Origin: Sphingomonas pruni NBRC 15498
Lineage (GTDB): Bacteria > Pseudomonadota > Alphaproteobacteria > Sphingomonadales > Sphingomonadaceae
NCBI RefSeq assembly: GCF_001598455.1
Contig: NZ_BCYZ01000024.1
Location: 1-59,402, forward strand
Direction: 5' to 3'
Length of the DNA: 59,402 bases
Below are positions 23,230 to 32,281 of the stretch, one piece after another. The first letter of the stretch is position 1. Each line of letters opens with the position of its first letter. Both the position numbers and the translations under genes were made by a program. The notes under the pieces were generated by a model. That model worked only from the letters and a program-made list of their open reading frames with translations, was not told where the DNA came from and ran no database searches.

Positions 23230-25575
23230 CTAAAACGGTAGATCGTCGAGGTCGCCCAGTTCGTCGTCGTCTTCCAATGCGATCATGGCGGAGGTCGACG
23301 CACCAAGCGATCCGAATAGGCTCGCCAGCGCGGCGTCGTCGAATTTGTCGCCCGGCAGATCCGCGGACCCCGTGAAACTCGCTTCAGTGTCCTCGGCCTC
23401 CGTCTCACGCAATTGCTCAGTTCGGTGCTTGAGGGCGGCATGGGCGCGCTCGACGAAGCGCGGATCGGCATTGAAACGAGCGGCCAGCGTGTTGATCGTT
23501 TTCCCCCAGTCTTCCAGCGTAGATTCCGAATCCAGATGGCCGAGATTATCCGGCAGTTCCTCTATTACCCGCCGCGCGGCGCCTTCGATCTCGGCGAAAA
23601 GCTCGGGCCGCAGACTACCTTCATGGTCGTCGGCAGCGGCGAGAATTCGGGAGACGTCGTCCGGATCAAGATCGGTCGCGAGCAGACCGGATACGCCGGC
23701 CTCGACAGCGTCGATCAGCTCGGTCGGTGTCGGTTCGCCCAGAGCTTGGGCTGCACGCAGCCCCGCTAGAATCTCCGGCAGCTTCCTACCGTCTTCCCAC
23801 GCGGAAAGAGCGGCACGACCCTTATCGGCGATCGTCTGCGCTGCCGCGATGAAAGGCTCGGCGTGCGAAAGCCGCCACCAGTTCACGAGAAGGTCGATGC
23901 GGTCCGAGTTCGATAGCTCGTACATTCGCGAAAGATATTTTTCGCCCGGAATGCGCTTCCACACCTCCACCGTGACGAAGCGCTCGCAGAGCCGGACGAA
24001 TCTGGAAACAAAGGTGGCGATCCCTTCATTGGTAGGACCGGGTTGCTTCATGAAATGATCGAAGAGATTGCGCGCACTTCGCAGCGTGGGCACGCCATCG
24101 GCAAGCACGGACAGCAATGCCTTGTCACTCAGATAGCGCGCGAGATAGTCCCGTACAGAGGGGTTGACGTAGCGCACCGTCGTTCCGGAGATCGCGACGA
24201 AGCTGCCTTCCACTGTGCGAAGCGCGCCTTCGAAGTCCTTCGGGTCGTATGGCACACCGAAGTTCGCGCACAGAACCGGATGAATCCCAGCGAACACTTC
24301 CTCGAGATCTTCGAGCTCAGAGCCGTATTCTGATATCAGAAACAGGGCGATGAGCAGATGTTGCGAACGCCGCGTGATGTGGGAGCGGAACGCCTTGTCC
24401 CAGATGAGATCGGGGTCCTTGAGCGTATCGAGAAACGCTTTGGGATAACTTGTTGGATCGGTATCGGCGATCCGATCGGCCTCGGTCATGAACTGGATTA
24501 TACGGGGATTATAGTGCTTATGATCGACGATCTTCTTGATCGCTTTCTGCTCAATCAGCGCTGCGATATGGGCTTCGGGCACGCCTGCCACCACCAAATG
24601 ATTATAGAGGATGCGGGCGCGAATACGCCGGGTGTAGACGCCCACATCCAAGACGTAGCGCGACACGTTCAGCTTGGTATCGGACAGCGCCTCCGAGAGA
24701 AGCCGCGCCTGTTCGTAGATATAGGCACGCGTCGTCAGTATGAATCGCGCACCAGGCGTTCGCCGGACCCGGCTAATGAAGCGGGCGAGATCGGAGTCCT
24801 GCGTCGACAAAGCGCGCTCGTCGAGCGCGATCCTGCCAAGGAAATCATCGAAAAAGAAGATCTGCCGCTTGCTGTCGTCGATCCGCGCAAACCCTTCTTC
24901 GAGATTGCGGATCGCGACAAGTTCCCATCCTTCCGCGATGTAGGCGTAGCACAGCATCTCGGCGAGTGTTGTTTTGCCGACACCGGGCGGACCCGAAACG
25001 ATGAGGACGCGTTGACCTTCCAGAATGTCTCGCCCGGACCTGAAACTCGGGTTCTCGGCATAAACTTTGAGCTTAGCCTCGATCTCCTCGCGCGTAATCG
25101 TCGTGAAGTTGTGCGACGCTGCGTTGAGGACGCGATCGAGCGCACCTGCCCCCGACAGCCAAAGCTTGACGTGACCGCGCTCTATGTCGGGATATTTGCG
25201 GACCAAGCCGTTCAGATCTTCGCATCCGAAGATATCATCGCTCGATCTTAACGATGGTCCGACGATTTCTGCGAGGACGGCCTTGTTGTCCGGCGTCAGC
25301 GGTCGCGATGTCGCAAGGATGTATCGGTCAGGATGGAGCCGGTCGATCGCGCAGCGTTCCTTCTTCATCACGCGAACGAGCGCCGCCATGTCCGACAGGC
25401 GATAATGCTTTGCCTGGAGGATCACCTTCTCGTCGCCGGTCGCATGTCGGCCATCGACGCCGCCATCCGGACCTGGTCCGAACGCTTCAAATCGGACGCT
25501 AAGTTCGCAACCGATGAGATCGCGTACGAGATCTTCGAAATCGGCCGGGGAAAGGGTCTCGAAACTGTAGGTCAA
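23230..25575 (-). CDS. restriction-endonuclease/STAND NTPase (nSTAND3-like) defence protein
   Basis: This 781-residue protein has an N-terminal Mrr-like PD-(D/E)xK nuclease (about 1-130; D41 in GGVDGRH, Q55-A56-K57 in VILQAKHY). A STAND-type NTPase follows, with Walker A GPPGVGKT at 195-202, Walker B RQIFFFDDFLG and sensor-like RFILTTRAYIYEQ. A long helical C-terminal region to residue 781 may sense the trigger. The only suitable start is TTG at 25575 without a strong ribosome binding site. Nuclease-STAND fusions are typical of AVAST-like immune sensors that detect phage proteins and then degrade DNA. It is divergent from the caspase-like gene. The exact subfamily is uncertain. Confidence 0.82.
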   Translation of the reverse strand: MTYSFETLSPADFEDLVRDLIGCELSVRFEAFGPGPDGGVDGRHATGDEKVILQAKHYRLSDMAALVRVMKKERCAIDRLHPDRYILATSRPLTPDNKAVLAEIVGPSLRSSDDIFGCEDLNGLVRKYPDIERGHVKLWLSGAGALDRVLNAASHNFTTITREEIEAKLKVYAENPSFRSGRDILEGQRVLIVSGPPGVGKTTLAEMLCYAYIAEGWELVAIRNLEEGFARIDDSKRQIFFFDDFLGRIALDERALSTQDSDLARFISRVRRTPGARFILTTRAYIYEQARLLSEALSDTKLNVSRYVLDVGVYTRRIRARILYNHLVVAGVPEAHIAALIEQKAIKKIVDHKHYNPRIIQFMTEADRIADTDPTSYPKAFLDTLKDPDLIWDKAFRSHITRRSQHLLIALFLISEYGSELEDLEEVFAGIHPVLCANFGVPYDPKDFEGALRTVEGSFVAISGTTVRYVNPSVRDYLARYLSDKALLSVLADGVPTLRSARNLFDHFMKQPGPTNEGIATFVSRFVRLCERFVTVEVWKRIPGEKYLSRMYELSNSDRIDLLVNWWRLSHAEPFIAAAQTIADKGRAALSAWEDGRKLPEILAGLRAAQALGEPTPTELIDAVEAGVSGLLATDLDPDDVSRILAAADDHEGSLRPELFAEIEGAARRVIEELPDNLGHLDSESTLEDWGKTINTLAARFNADPRFVERAHAALKHRTEQLRETEAEDTEASFTGSADLPGDKFDDAALASLFGSLGASTSAMIALEDDDELGDLDDLPF

Positions 25576-25700
25576 TTAGGGACAGATCCCGCGCGTTGCC
25601 ATCACATCCGGCTGGGCATTACTAGAGCCAGTCACGGGCTAACTCATATACGCGTTGCGAGGTCGTGCATATGGTGCTGCCGGTAGTAACGGGGGATGCC

Positions 25701-26282
25701 ATGCTCGACAGTGTCTATATTCTGGAAACGCTCGACCCAGAGGATTTCTTCGAGCGTCGCTTGGACGGCCATGCCGCAAACGAGATCCTGAAAATACTCG
25801 ATGTCACGACGGAATACCGCATAGCCTTCACCAAGCCGCTGGTCGAGCGCGCCATCGCCGAGGCAGCGGTAAGCAAGGCGCAGGTCCTGCATTTCTCATC
25901 GCACGGCAATGGCACCGGCGTTTTTCTTACCAATGGAAAGAAGCTAAGCTGGAAGGCGTTTGTCGAGCTCATCAAACCCGCCGCTGGACCCGACAAGGCG
26001 TTGGTCATGGCAACTTGCGGCGGCGGCGATCGAGAACTGACCACGGCCTTGGACGCGGCTGGCGTCGTCTTCGGCTGGGTGTTTGGATCGACCGCCGAGA
26101 AGGTCAGCTTTTCCGACTGCTGCCTGGCGTGGTCGATCCTCTACAATCGGTTATGCGATCATGGTTTCAACAAGCCCGCCTTGATGACCACGCTGAAGGC
26201 GATCAACGCGGCGATCGATGGCGACTTCGTCTATCGCCGCTGGACAGGGAAGAAATACCTCCGCTTTCCGACGGAGAAATAG
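25701..26282 (+). CDS. CHAT/caspase-like cysteine protease homologue
   Basis: This protein of about 193 residues has a probable caspase-fold His-Cys dyad: H68 in VLHFSSHGNG and C106 in LVMATCGGGD, each after a hydrophobic strand as in CHAT and caspase-like peptidases. GGGGG five bases before ATG 25701 supports this start; ATG 25671 and GTG 25665 are alternatives in frame. It is short for a full CHAT protein and has no extra domain, so it may be a free effector. The promoter region is shared with the divergent REase-STAND gene, suggesting a functional pair. Confidence 0.65.
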   Translation: MLDSVYILETLDPEDFFERRLDGHAANEILKILDVTTEYRIAFTKPLVERAIAEAAVSKAQVLHFSSHGNGTGVFLTNGKKLSWKAFVELIKPAAGPDKALVMATCGGGDRELTTALDAAGVVFGWVFGSTAEKVSFSDCCLAWSILYNRLCDHGFNKPALMTTLKAINAAIDGDFVYRRWTGKKYLRFPTEK

Positions 26283-26350
26283 CACTAGCAATGCGCAGCG
26301 GCCTGCGGCGCTCGCTGTCTTGGACCGCGATTGTGCGATGGGGGTGACCT

Positions 26351-27271
26351 TTGGGTATCTGGCAATTCTTCCAGCCACCACTCTACTGGCAGCAGTTCGA
26401 AGAGCTGTGCACGGCATTGCTAACCGAGGTCTACAACGTCCCCAATGCGCAGCAGGTCGGCCGACCGGGGCAGGCGCAGCACGGTGTCGATGTTTTTGGC
26501 ACTTCGAGCCGCTATGGCCGGATCGGCATCCAGTGCAAACGCCTCGCCGATCTCGACGAGAAGGGTAATCCGTATCCGGGCGGTCCGATCTCGCGCACGT
26601 TCCTGCGCGACGAGGCGGACGCGGCGCTCGGCTTCACGCCCGACCTCAGCCTGTGGATCCTTGCCACCACCGCACGGCGTGACACCAAGGTCCAGGCCTG
26701 GGTCGAAGAGATCAACTACGAGTGGGAACAGGCGGGGCGCAAGCGCATCGCGATCGTCTGGACCTGGGACGAGTGTATCTCCCACCTTAACAGCTATCCC
26801 GACTTGCAGCGCCGCTATTATCGCGACGTCATCCAAGTACGCGCGCCCAAGGATCTCGACGAGATTATCTTGCGAACGATCGCGATGGCATTCGCCCGGC
26901 CGGCCTTCGAAGTGCCGCTGCATTGCGAAACCCCGAGCGAGTTCTTCCAGGCGTTGAAGGACACGCAAAAGGCGCTACGCACCGGCGAACTGGTCGATCG
27001 GGAAAGCCGCCAGGTCATCCGCAAGGCGATCGGCGGCTACCACGAGCTCGACGATGCCGCGGCGCGGAATGGCCTTCGCGACGTGGACCAGAATCTGAAG
27101 CTCCTGCGCGCACAGCTCGAGCAGGGTTTGAAGGACGGCACGATCGTCGCTGTCGGCACTTGCCTCGATCTTCGCCAACCCGCCCTAGCGCGGTATCTCG
27201 ATGACCTGCGTCAGCGCTGCCTCGATGATCTGAACCGCGTGCTAAGCCACGCGGGCATTCCGTCGATTTAG
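26351..27271 (+). CDS. PD-(D/E)xK restriction-endonuclease-like protein
   Basis: This 306-residue protein starts with TTG behind a good GGGGTGACC ribosome binding site. The N-terminal nuclease core is visible: E18 (QQFEELC), D47 (QHGVDVFG) and the Q61-C62-K63 motif (IGIQCKR), as in Mrr-like nucleases. A helical C-terminal region (about 170-306) resembles an interaction domain. The next gene starts 180 bp downstream on the same strand and encodes a small protein followed by a Rad50-like ATPase. This matches an effector-small-ATPase layout of ABC-three-component (Lamassu-like) defence. The intervening 180 bp may hold a second promoter. Confidence 0.75.
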   Translation: MGIWQFFQPPLYWQQFEELCTALLTEVYNVPNAQQVGRPGQAQHGVDVFGTSSRYGRIGIQCKRLADLDEKGNPYPGGPISRTFLRDEADAALGFTPDLSLWILATTARRDTKVQAWVEEINYEWEQAGRKRIAIVWTWDECISHLNSYPDLQRRYYRDVIQVRAPKDLDEIILRTIAMAFARPAFEVPLHCETPSEFFQALKDTQKALRTGELVDRESRQVIRKAIGGYHELDDAAARNGLRDVDQNLKLLRAQLEQGLKDGTIVAVGTCLDLRQPALARYLDDLRQRCLDDLNRVLSHAGIPSI

Positions 27272-27451
27272 GTGCATGTGCGCTCGTGGCGCGTTGTCGC
27301 TTTTAGTGTGCTGATATTCAGTCCGATCCGGCTTGATGTCGTGATCGCTCGTTTTCGCTTCGATTGTACTTGGCTAGTCTCCCGGTCGACATGAACCGGC
27401 GGCACGGCGTTGGCGCGACCGATTCGTGGACCGGCTGGAGGAGGGGGATTG

Positions 27452-27736
27452 GTGAACGAGGAAGCAGCAGCACCGGAGGAGGCGTTGGCGTTCGAGATGA
27501 TTGCGGCACTTGCCGCGCCGGAGGCGGATGTGGTCGAAACGCCCGAAGCGTTCCTGACCGGCGTCGCCGCTGCGCTCAAGGCCTCCGATGATGTCGATGC
27601 CGAGCTAGCTGCGATCCTGTCGGATCATCTGCTGACGATCACGCCGCACAACAATCTCATCGCCAATGCCAAGGCGGCGATCCTGGCGCTGGCCGCCGAG
27701 CGCGCGGCCCCGACCGAGGAGCAGGCCGATGGCTGA
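27452..27736 (+). CDS. small middle component of a putative ABC-three-component system
   Basis: This 94-residue, acidic, Ala-rich helical protein starts with GTG after a strong GGAGGAGGGGG ribosome binding site. It has no catalytic motif. Its stop codon lies inside the start of the ATPase gene (ATGGCTGA, 8-bp overlap), so the two are translationally coupled. Position and size recall the small subunit (middle component) of ABC-three-component or Lamassu systems. That is inferred from gene order, not from sequence similarity. Confidence 0.65.
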   Translation: MNEEAAAPEEALAFEMIAALAAPEADVVETPEAFLTGVAAALKASDDVDAELAAILSDHLLTITPHNNLIANAKAAILALAAERAAPTEEQADG

Positions 27737-30239
27737 TCCAACGCTGTTCCACTCGCTGACGCTCGAGGGCTTTCGCGCCTATCTCCAGCCCAAGACCTTC
27801 GATTTCAGCAAGAAGCCGAGCTTGGCGATCTTCGCGCCCAATGGCCTTGGCAAGTCGAGTGTCATCGACGCGCTCGAATTCCTCTTCTCCGAACATGGTA
27901 CACTCGATCGGCTCGGGCAGCGTGCATTGAACAACCAGGCCGGCCCGTCCGCGCTGGCCCATAATGGCGCGCAGGCGGCGGGGATCGCGTCGGTGGTCAA
28001 GTTCACGACCATCACCGGCAAGGCCACCACCGCGGGAAGCCGCACGGCGGTCGGCAATCCGCGTCCTATCCATGCAGCGGCTACTGCGATGAAGGCCGGG
28101 TTTGTCGTCGCGCCGATCATCCGCGGTTATACGCTGCGCACCTTCGTTGAGGAGCATAAAGCGGAGACCCGCTACAGCGACGTGGTGAGCTGGCTACAGC
28201 TCTCGCCGCTGGTCGAGGTCCAGAAGAATCTCCGGCTGCTGCGCCGCGAGGTCAAGGCCGCTGCCGAGAGCACGACCGAACAGGTTCGTCTCGCCGGGCA
28301 GCTGCGCGCCGAGACCGCCCAGGTCGTGCAGGTGTGGGAGGACGCGGCCGTGCTCGACTTCGTCAACACGAACGTCATTGCGCCGCTCGATCCCACACTG
28401 ACGATGGCGGCGCTCGATGCCGCGGACGCCGGCTACGTCGACATCGGCAAACGCGTTGCGGCCGAGGAGAAGAGCGTCGGCCTCGCCGGGCTGCGACAGG
28501 TCCGCAACTCGGTTATCGCGCTGTGGCAGAAGACCGTGCCCGAGGACGGCGGCGACCCCGAATATTCGGGCGCCATTGCCGCCTTCGACGAAGCGCGATC
28601 GGTGCTGGCAGATGCCACGGCCACCGAAGCCGACGAGCGAGACAAGGCGGCGGGCACGGTCTTCCGGTCGGTGTGGAAGGAGGCCGAGAAACTGTTCGCC
28701 GACGATGCCACGCTCCCGGACGAATGTCCGGTCTGCGCGACGGTGATCGGCGATACCGCTGCCGGAAGCGTACCAGCGATTCGCAATCTTCTGAAGACCC
28801 ATCTCGACGATCTGCAAAGCTATAACGACGCCAAGACCACGCTGGACGATGCCGACAAAGCCGCCACTAGGGCACATAACCAGCTGATCGCGCGGCTTCC
28901 CGCGATGATCGATCATCTGTCCGAAGATGATCCGGACGGCTTCAGGGCAGCACTCATCGAGTATCAGGCCGGGGTTGCCGCCTGGCCGGGCGCCGCGGCC
29001 CCCGCGTCCGCCGCGATCACCGCCGAGCTGGAGGCGCGCCTCACCGGTCTCGACCAGGACATCGCCGACATCGAGGACAAGCAGGGCGAACATACCTGGG
29101 TGAAAGCCAAAGCGAGCATCGACCGACTGCTGAAGCTCCAGACGGATGTCGCACTGGCGACGCGTACGACTGAGGAACTCACCTCGCTGCACGAGGCGCT
29201 CGGCACCCAGGCGACGCTCGTCTCGGGCAAGATCAGGGAAAAGGTCCAGTCGCTGCTCGACACCCTCCAGGCGCCGATGAACGCCATTTACAAGGAAATC
29301 CAGGGCGACAAGGCCAGGCCGATCCGGCTCGAACTGCCCGGCGAGGACGATACCAACCAGCAGCGCATGCAGCTGGTCATCGACTTCGCTGACAATCGTC
29401 AGGGCGTTGCGCCGGGCGGCTACCTGAGCGACTCCCAGATTCACTCGGTGGCGCTGGCGCTGCGCCTCGCGGCAATCAAGAAGTTCAACAGCGCTGCCCC
29501 GGTGATCGCGCTCGACGATGTTGTTACCTCCTATGACGCCGACCATCGCCGCGCGATCGGAGCGCTGCTCGCCAAGATGTTCACCGACTGCCAGATCATC
29601 CTCGTCACCCATGACGAGCGGTTCTTCAATCACCTCAAGGATCAGCTCGCGGCGAAAGACTGGCAGTTCACGCGCATCATCGGGCTGGATCCCGCGTTTG
29701 GGCCGCGCTTCGCCGACCATAAGGTGACCGACGAAATGATCGCTGATCGCTGGGCCAAGGGTGAATCCGCGGCCAACGAGATGCGTCAAGCTGAGGAGGA
29801 ATGGCTGCTCAACATAGCCCGCGGCTTCGGCGTCAGCGTCCGCATACGCCAGCTCGAAAAGGCATATTCCTACGAGCGATCCGAGCTGGCCTCGGCACTC
29901 GGCGGATTCCTAAGCGATCTCAAGTTGACGCCTGCCGGTGTGCCTGGCGTCAACAACCGCTTTATCGCCAGCTTGGTGAGGGGCGACATCGAGAACTTCG
30001 GGAGCCATTTTCAGGACGCGCCCTATGGCGATGGGTCGATTGGCGACGAGAAGACGCGTTGGGACGAATTCAAGGCATTCCGCGGTCAATTCGAATGCGT
30101 GTGTGGCCGCACTAAATATCAGCGGCCGCACGGCCTGAACAAACCGGTCTGCGCACACGATAAGTGTGAGACCCAGTTCGCTTTCAGGCCGCTCGCCGCG
30201 GCAGGGCGCGCTGCAGCCGCCCCTGCCGGAAATGCCTGA
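27729..30239 (+). CDS. Rad50/SMC-like ATPase with CPVC hook and C-terminal zinc ribbon
   Basis: This 836-residue ABC-type ATPase has Walker A APNGLGKSS near residues 38-46 and a central coiled coil containing C333-P-V-C336, which could be a Rad50-like zinc hook. Walker B is PVIALDDVVTSYD, followed by IILVTHDERFF. The C-terminal extension has CVCG and CAHDKC (about residues 790-813), which look like a zinc ribbon. It is probably the DNA-sensing ATPase of the putative defence system formed with the two preceding genes. It is followed by a strong dyad at 30257-30283 and a convergent fecR gene. Confidence 0.82.
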   Translation: MADPTLFHSLTLEGFRAYLQPKTFDFSKKPSLAIFAPNGLGKSSVIDALEFLFSEHGTLDRLGQRALNNQAGPSALAHNGAQAAGIASVVKFTTITGKATTAGSRTAVGNPRPIHAAATAMKAGFVVAPIIRGYTLRTFVEEHKAETRYSDVVSWLQLSPLVEVQKNLRLLRREVKAAAESTTEQVRLAGQLRAETAQVVQVWEDAAVLDFVNTNVIAPLDPTLTMAALDAADAGYVDIGKRVAAEEKSVGLAGLRQVRNSVIALWQKTVPEDGGDPEYSGAIAAFDEARSVLADATATEADERDKAAGTVFRSVWKEAEKLFADDATLPDECPVCATVIGDTAAGSVPAIRNLLKTHLDDLQSYNDAKTTLDDADKAATRAHNQLIARLPAMIDHLSEDDPDGFRAALIEYQAGVAAWPGAAAPASAAITAELEARLTGLDQDIADIEDKQGEHTWVKAKASIDRLLKLQTDVALATRTTEELTSLHEALGTQATLVSGKIREKVQSLLDTLQAPMNAIYKEIQGDKARPIRLELPGEDDTNQQRMQLVIDFADNRQGVAPGGYLSDSQIHSVALALRLAAIKKFNSAAPVIALDDVVTSYDADHRRAIGALLAKMFTDCQIILVTHDERFFNHLKDQLAAKDWQFTRIIGLDPAFGPRFADHKVTDEMIADRWAKGESAANEMRQAEEEWLLNIARGFGVSVRIRQLEKAYSYERSELASALGGFLSDLKLTPAGVPGVNNRFIASLVRGDIENFGSHFQDAPYGDGSIGDEKTRWDEFKAFRGQFECVCGRTKYQRPHGLNKPVCAHDKCETQFAFRPLAAAGRAAAAPAGNA

Positions 30240-30256
30240 CGTCTGACTGGTCGGCT

Positions 30257-30283
30257 GGATCAGGGCAAGTTGCCCTCCGATCC
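30257..30283. terminator. inverted repeat after the Rad50-like gene (candidate terminator)
   Basis: GGATC then AGGGCAA, one base, TTGCCCT, two unpaired bases, GATCC: 12 base pairs in total, starting 18 bp after the stop codon. No T-run follows, so it is a weak intrinsic terminator or a bidirectional stop between convergent genes. The remaining sequence to 30456 shows no gene. Confidence 0.5.
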
Positions 30284-30456
30284 ATCGCTTGCAAAGGCAG
30301 CAACGTAACAAGTCCGGTCTATCAATTTTCCAAAAGCAATGTCTGCTTTCAGGAGCTCGCCGGCTCGGTCGCAATGGCCGAGATAGGGCGCGAAGCTGCC
30401 GTAGGCACAATAGCAGTCGCTGCGTCCCATACCGACCGCCCTTACTAGACCACGAT

Positions 30457-31401
30457 TTAGCGGGAGAGGGTCAGTCGCTGCGGGTCAGTCATGTCGAGGC
30501 GCAGGTTGAACATGGCAGCTAGCATGCGCGCCAAACCTAGCGTGTTTTTCGCCTCGATTGTCCCGGTGAAGCGAAGTTTGCCGATCGAAGGATCGGCCAA
30601 GACGATTCGAGCGGCGCTATAACGGTTGGCTGCGGTAACGACTGCGGCGACCGGCGTCGCTTCGAACGAGAGCATACCCGTAGTCCAGCGCATATCGCTT
30701 GCGGCAAATCGCCGCTGCCATCCGATCGAGCCATCGCGTGCTGCAACCAGGCGGGTGCCCGGTACCATCCGCAACGGTGTTCCCTTACGGCCCAACGGTG
30801 TCACGTCGGCGCTTCCGCGCAGCAATCCCACCTGCGTGCTGCCCTCAAGATAGCCGACGTCGAGCACCGCTCCGCCGGTCGTGACCGACCCGCCATCGGT
30901 CGAGACAATGAACGGCCGCGGCTCGGCCGCCACTTCGAAATGTGCGCGACCGCGCAGCAAGTGAATCTGCCGCGCGGCCGTATTGAAATTGGCGCGTATC
31001 GCGCTTTGGGTGTCGAGCGTCACTTTCGTGCCATCGACCAGCGCGACGGTCTTAATTTCACCGGTCCTGGTAGCTGCGGCGAATGCCCTGTTTTCGGTGC
31101 TCGAGAACGGCTTCTTGGCCACGCCCAGATAAGCGAAACACACGAAAACTGCGGCAACGGCAGCGATCGCAACGCCCCAATAACGGCGGCGACGGGACTG
31201 AGCAGCGGCGGCAGCCGGTCGCCCCGAGGCCTGGTACGTTTCCAGCACCCTATCAAAGGCATCGGCGTTAGCCGGATGGGCGCTATACCATTCCTCAAAC
31301 GCCGCCTGATACCGGCCGCCTCCCTCGCGCAGCCGCGAAAGCCATTCGACGGCTTCCTGCTCTGCCGAGCTCAAGGGCGCGTCGTCATGGATGTCGTTCA
31401 T
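30457..31401 (-). CDS. FecR-like anti-sigma/transmembrane signal transducer
   Basis: This 314-residue inner-membrane protein passes a signal from an STN-bearing outer-membrane receptor to an ECF sigma factor. The N-terminal cytoplasmic domain (LSSAEQEAVEWLSRLREGG..., about 10-65) binds sigma. One membrane segment is at about 74-94 (YWGVAIAAVAAVFVCFAYLGV), followed by a periplasmic FecR domain (KTVALVDGTKVTLDTQSAIRANF...). The C-terminal STN-like part reads GKLRFTGTIEAKNTLGLARMLAAMFNL. Its start overlaps the fecI stop (ATGA). No receptor gene follows. The nearest same-strand STN receptor is the lasso receptor at 10254-12827, beyond the defence block. Confidence 0.92.
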   Translation of the reverse strand: MNDIHDDAPLSSAEQEAVEWLSRLREGGGRYQAAFEEWYSAHPANADAFDRVLETYQASGRPAAAAAQSRRRRYWGVAIAAVAAVFVCFAYLGVAKKPFSSTENRAFAAATRTGEIKTVALVDGTKVTLDTQSAIRANFNTAARQIHLLRGRAHFEVAAEPRPFIVSTDGGSVTTGGAVLDVGYLEGSTQVGLLRGSADVTPLGRKGTPLRMVPGTRLVAARDGSIGWQRRFAASDMRWTTGMLSFEATPVAAVVTAANRYSAARIVLADPSIGKLRFTGTIEAKNTLGLARMLAAMFNLRLDMTDPQRLTLSR

Positions 31402-31985
31402 CGTTTGCCCGCAAACCGGTGGAGATGCGCGATTGCCTTGGTCATGTGCCAGTCAATCCCCTTCACCGACAGGCCGTGAGTCTTGGCCAGGTCGGCATAG
31501 GTAGCGCCCTCCAGCCGATGCGCCATGAAAATTGAGCGCGTTTTGGCGGGAAGTCTCGCAAGCGCGGCTTCGGTGCGGGTCAGCATGTCCCGCGCTTCCA
31601 TAAGTGCCGTAGGATCGTTGCCGTCAGTCACCGTTTCCGGGTCCAGATCAAGGTCGACGATCGACCGATGGAACGCAGCGCGGGCACGATTGCGAAGGAC
31701 GTTCTTCGCCACCTCCTGGAGGTAGGACTCCGCGTTGCCGACCCGGTCGTCCCGCACTGCCGGCGCGGTCATGAGCCGCACGAAGCTGTCGTTCGTTAGA
31801 TCCTCGGCCTCGTCACGATGACCACGCCGGGCGAAGAACCGCAGCAATTTCGGAGCCTGGCTTCGATAGAGCCGCTCAACCGTCGGGCGCGGTGCCACAA
31901 CCCGGTCCTCGGGCGGCAGCGGATCGCCCTCGCTCAAGGGTTCGCGGGGCGACCCGCAATCGTCGAGCGCCAAGATCAAGCGCAT
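31398..31985 (-). CDS. FecI-like ECF RNA polymerase sigma factor
   Basis: This 195-residue ECF sigma factor has region 2 (LLRFFARRGHRDEAEDLTNDSFVRLM) and region 4 (LPAKTRSIFMAHRLEGATYADLAKTHGLSVKGIDWHMTKAIAHLHRF). The open frame continues upstream, but ATG 31985 gives a normal length. It is coupled to fecR by a 4-bp overlap. It probably directs transcription of a TonB receptor gene when FecR signals ligand binding. The expected target, the lasso receptor-isopeptidase operon, is 18.6 kb away on the same strand. Confidence 0.9.
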   Translation of the reverse strand: MRLILALDDCGSPREPLSEGDPLPPEDRVVAPRPTVERLYRSQAPKLLRFFARRGHRDEAEDLTNDSFVRLMTAPAVRDDRVGNAESYLQEVAKNVLRNRARAAFHRSIVDLDLDPETVTDGNDPTALMEARDMLTRTEAALARLPAKTRSIFMAHRLEGATYADLAKTHGLSVKGIDWHMTKAIAHLHRFAGKR

Positions 31986-32281
31986 CGAGCGAACCCGACG
32001 GCGCCCTCGCGCCACTCGAACCTTCCAAATCCACGCATAGGTCACCTGCCTCTTTCCGCGGCAGGAGGCTATGCCAGTGTCGAGAACGCGCGAGCGCGGA
32101 GAGCGCCGGCCACCGCGACGGCAGCCAACGCTCGATGGAGCGGACGCGCGACGAAACACGCGCCGGTCCATGCTTGGGCAGAGTTCTCAGGCTCCGACAT
32201 CGCTGCTGCGACGTTCGAAGAATCTAGACCTCGGCCGAAGACAAAAGCAAGCGGTAGGCGGTAGCTTTTCGGACCTGACGC

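Larger units (their letters stand above)
13147..30239. other. putative defence/genomic island inserted in the lasso locus
   Basis: Every gene here is a nuclease, ATPase, helicase, WYL regulator, STAND NTPase, protease-like or small unknown protein, unlike the flanks. The block separates a minus-strand fecI-fecR pair (31985-30457) from a minus-strand STN receptor and isopeptidase (12827-8149) that normally follow it directly. No integrase, transposase, tRNA or clear target-site duplication was seen, so the mode of insertion is unknown. Boundaries are given by the outermost genes. Confidence 0.6.

Noticed and set aside
13039..30439. Short direct repeats ACCGACCG and GTCTGCTT near both edges of the defence block as a target-site duplication
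   Set aside because: Eight-base matches are expected by chance in several hundred GC-rich bases, and their positions do not define consistent edges.
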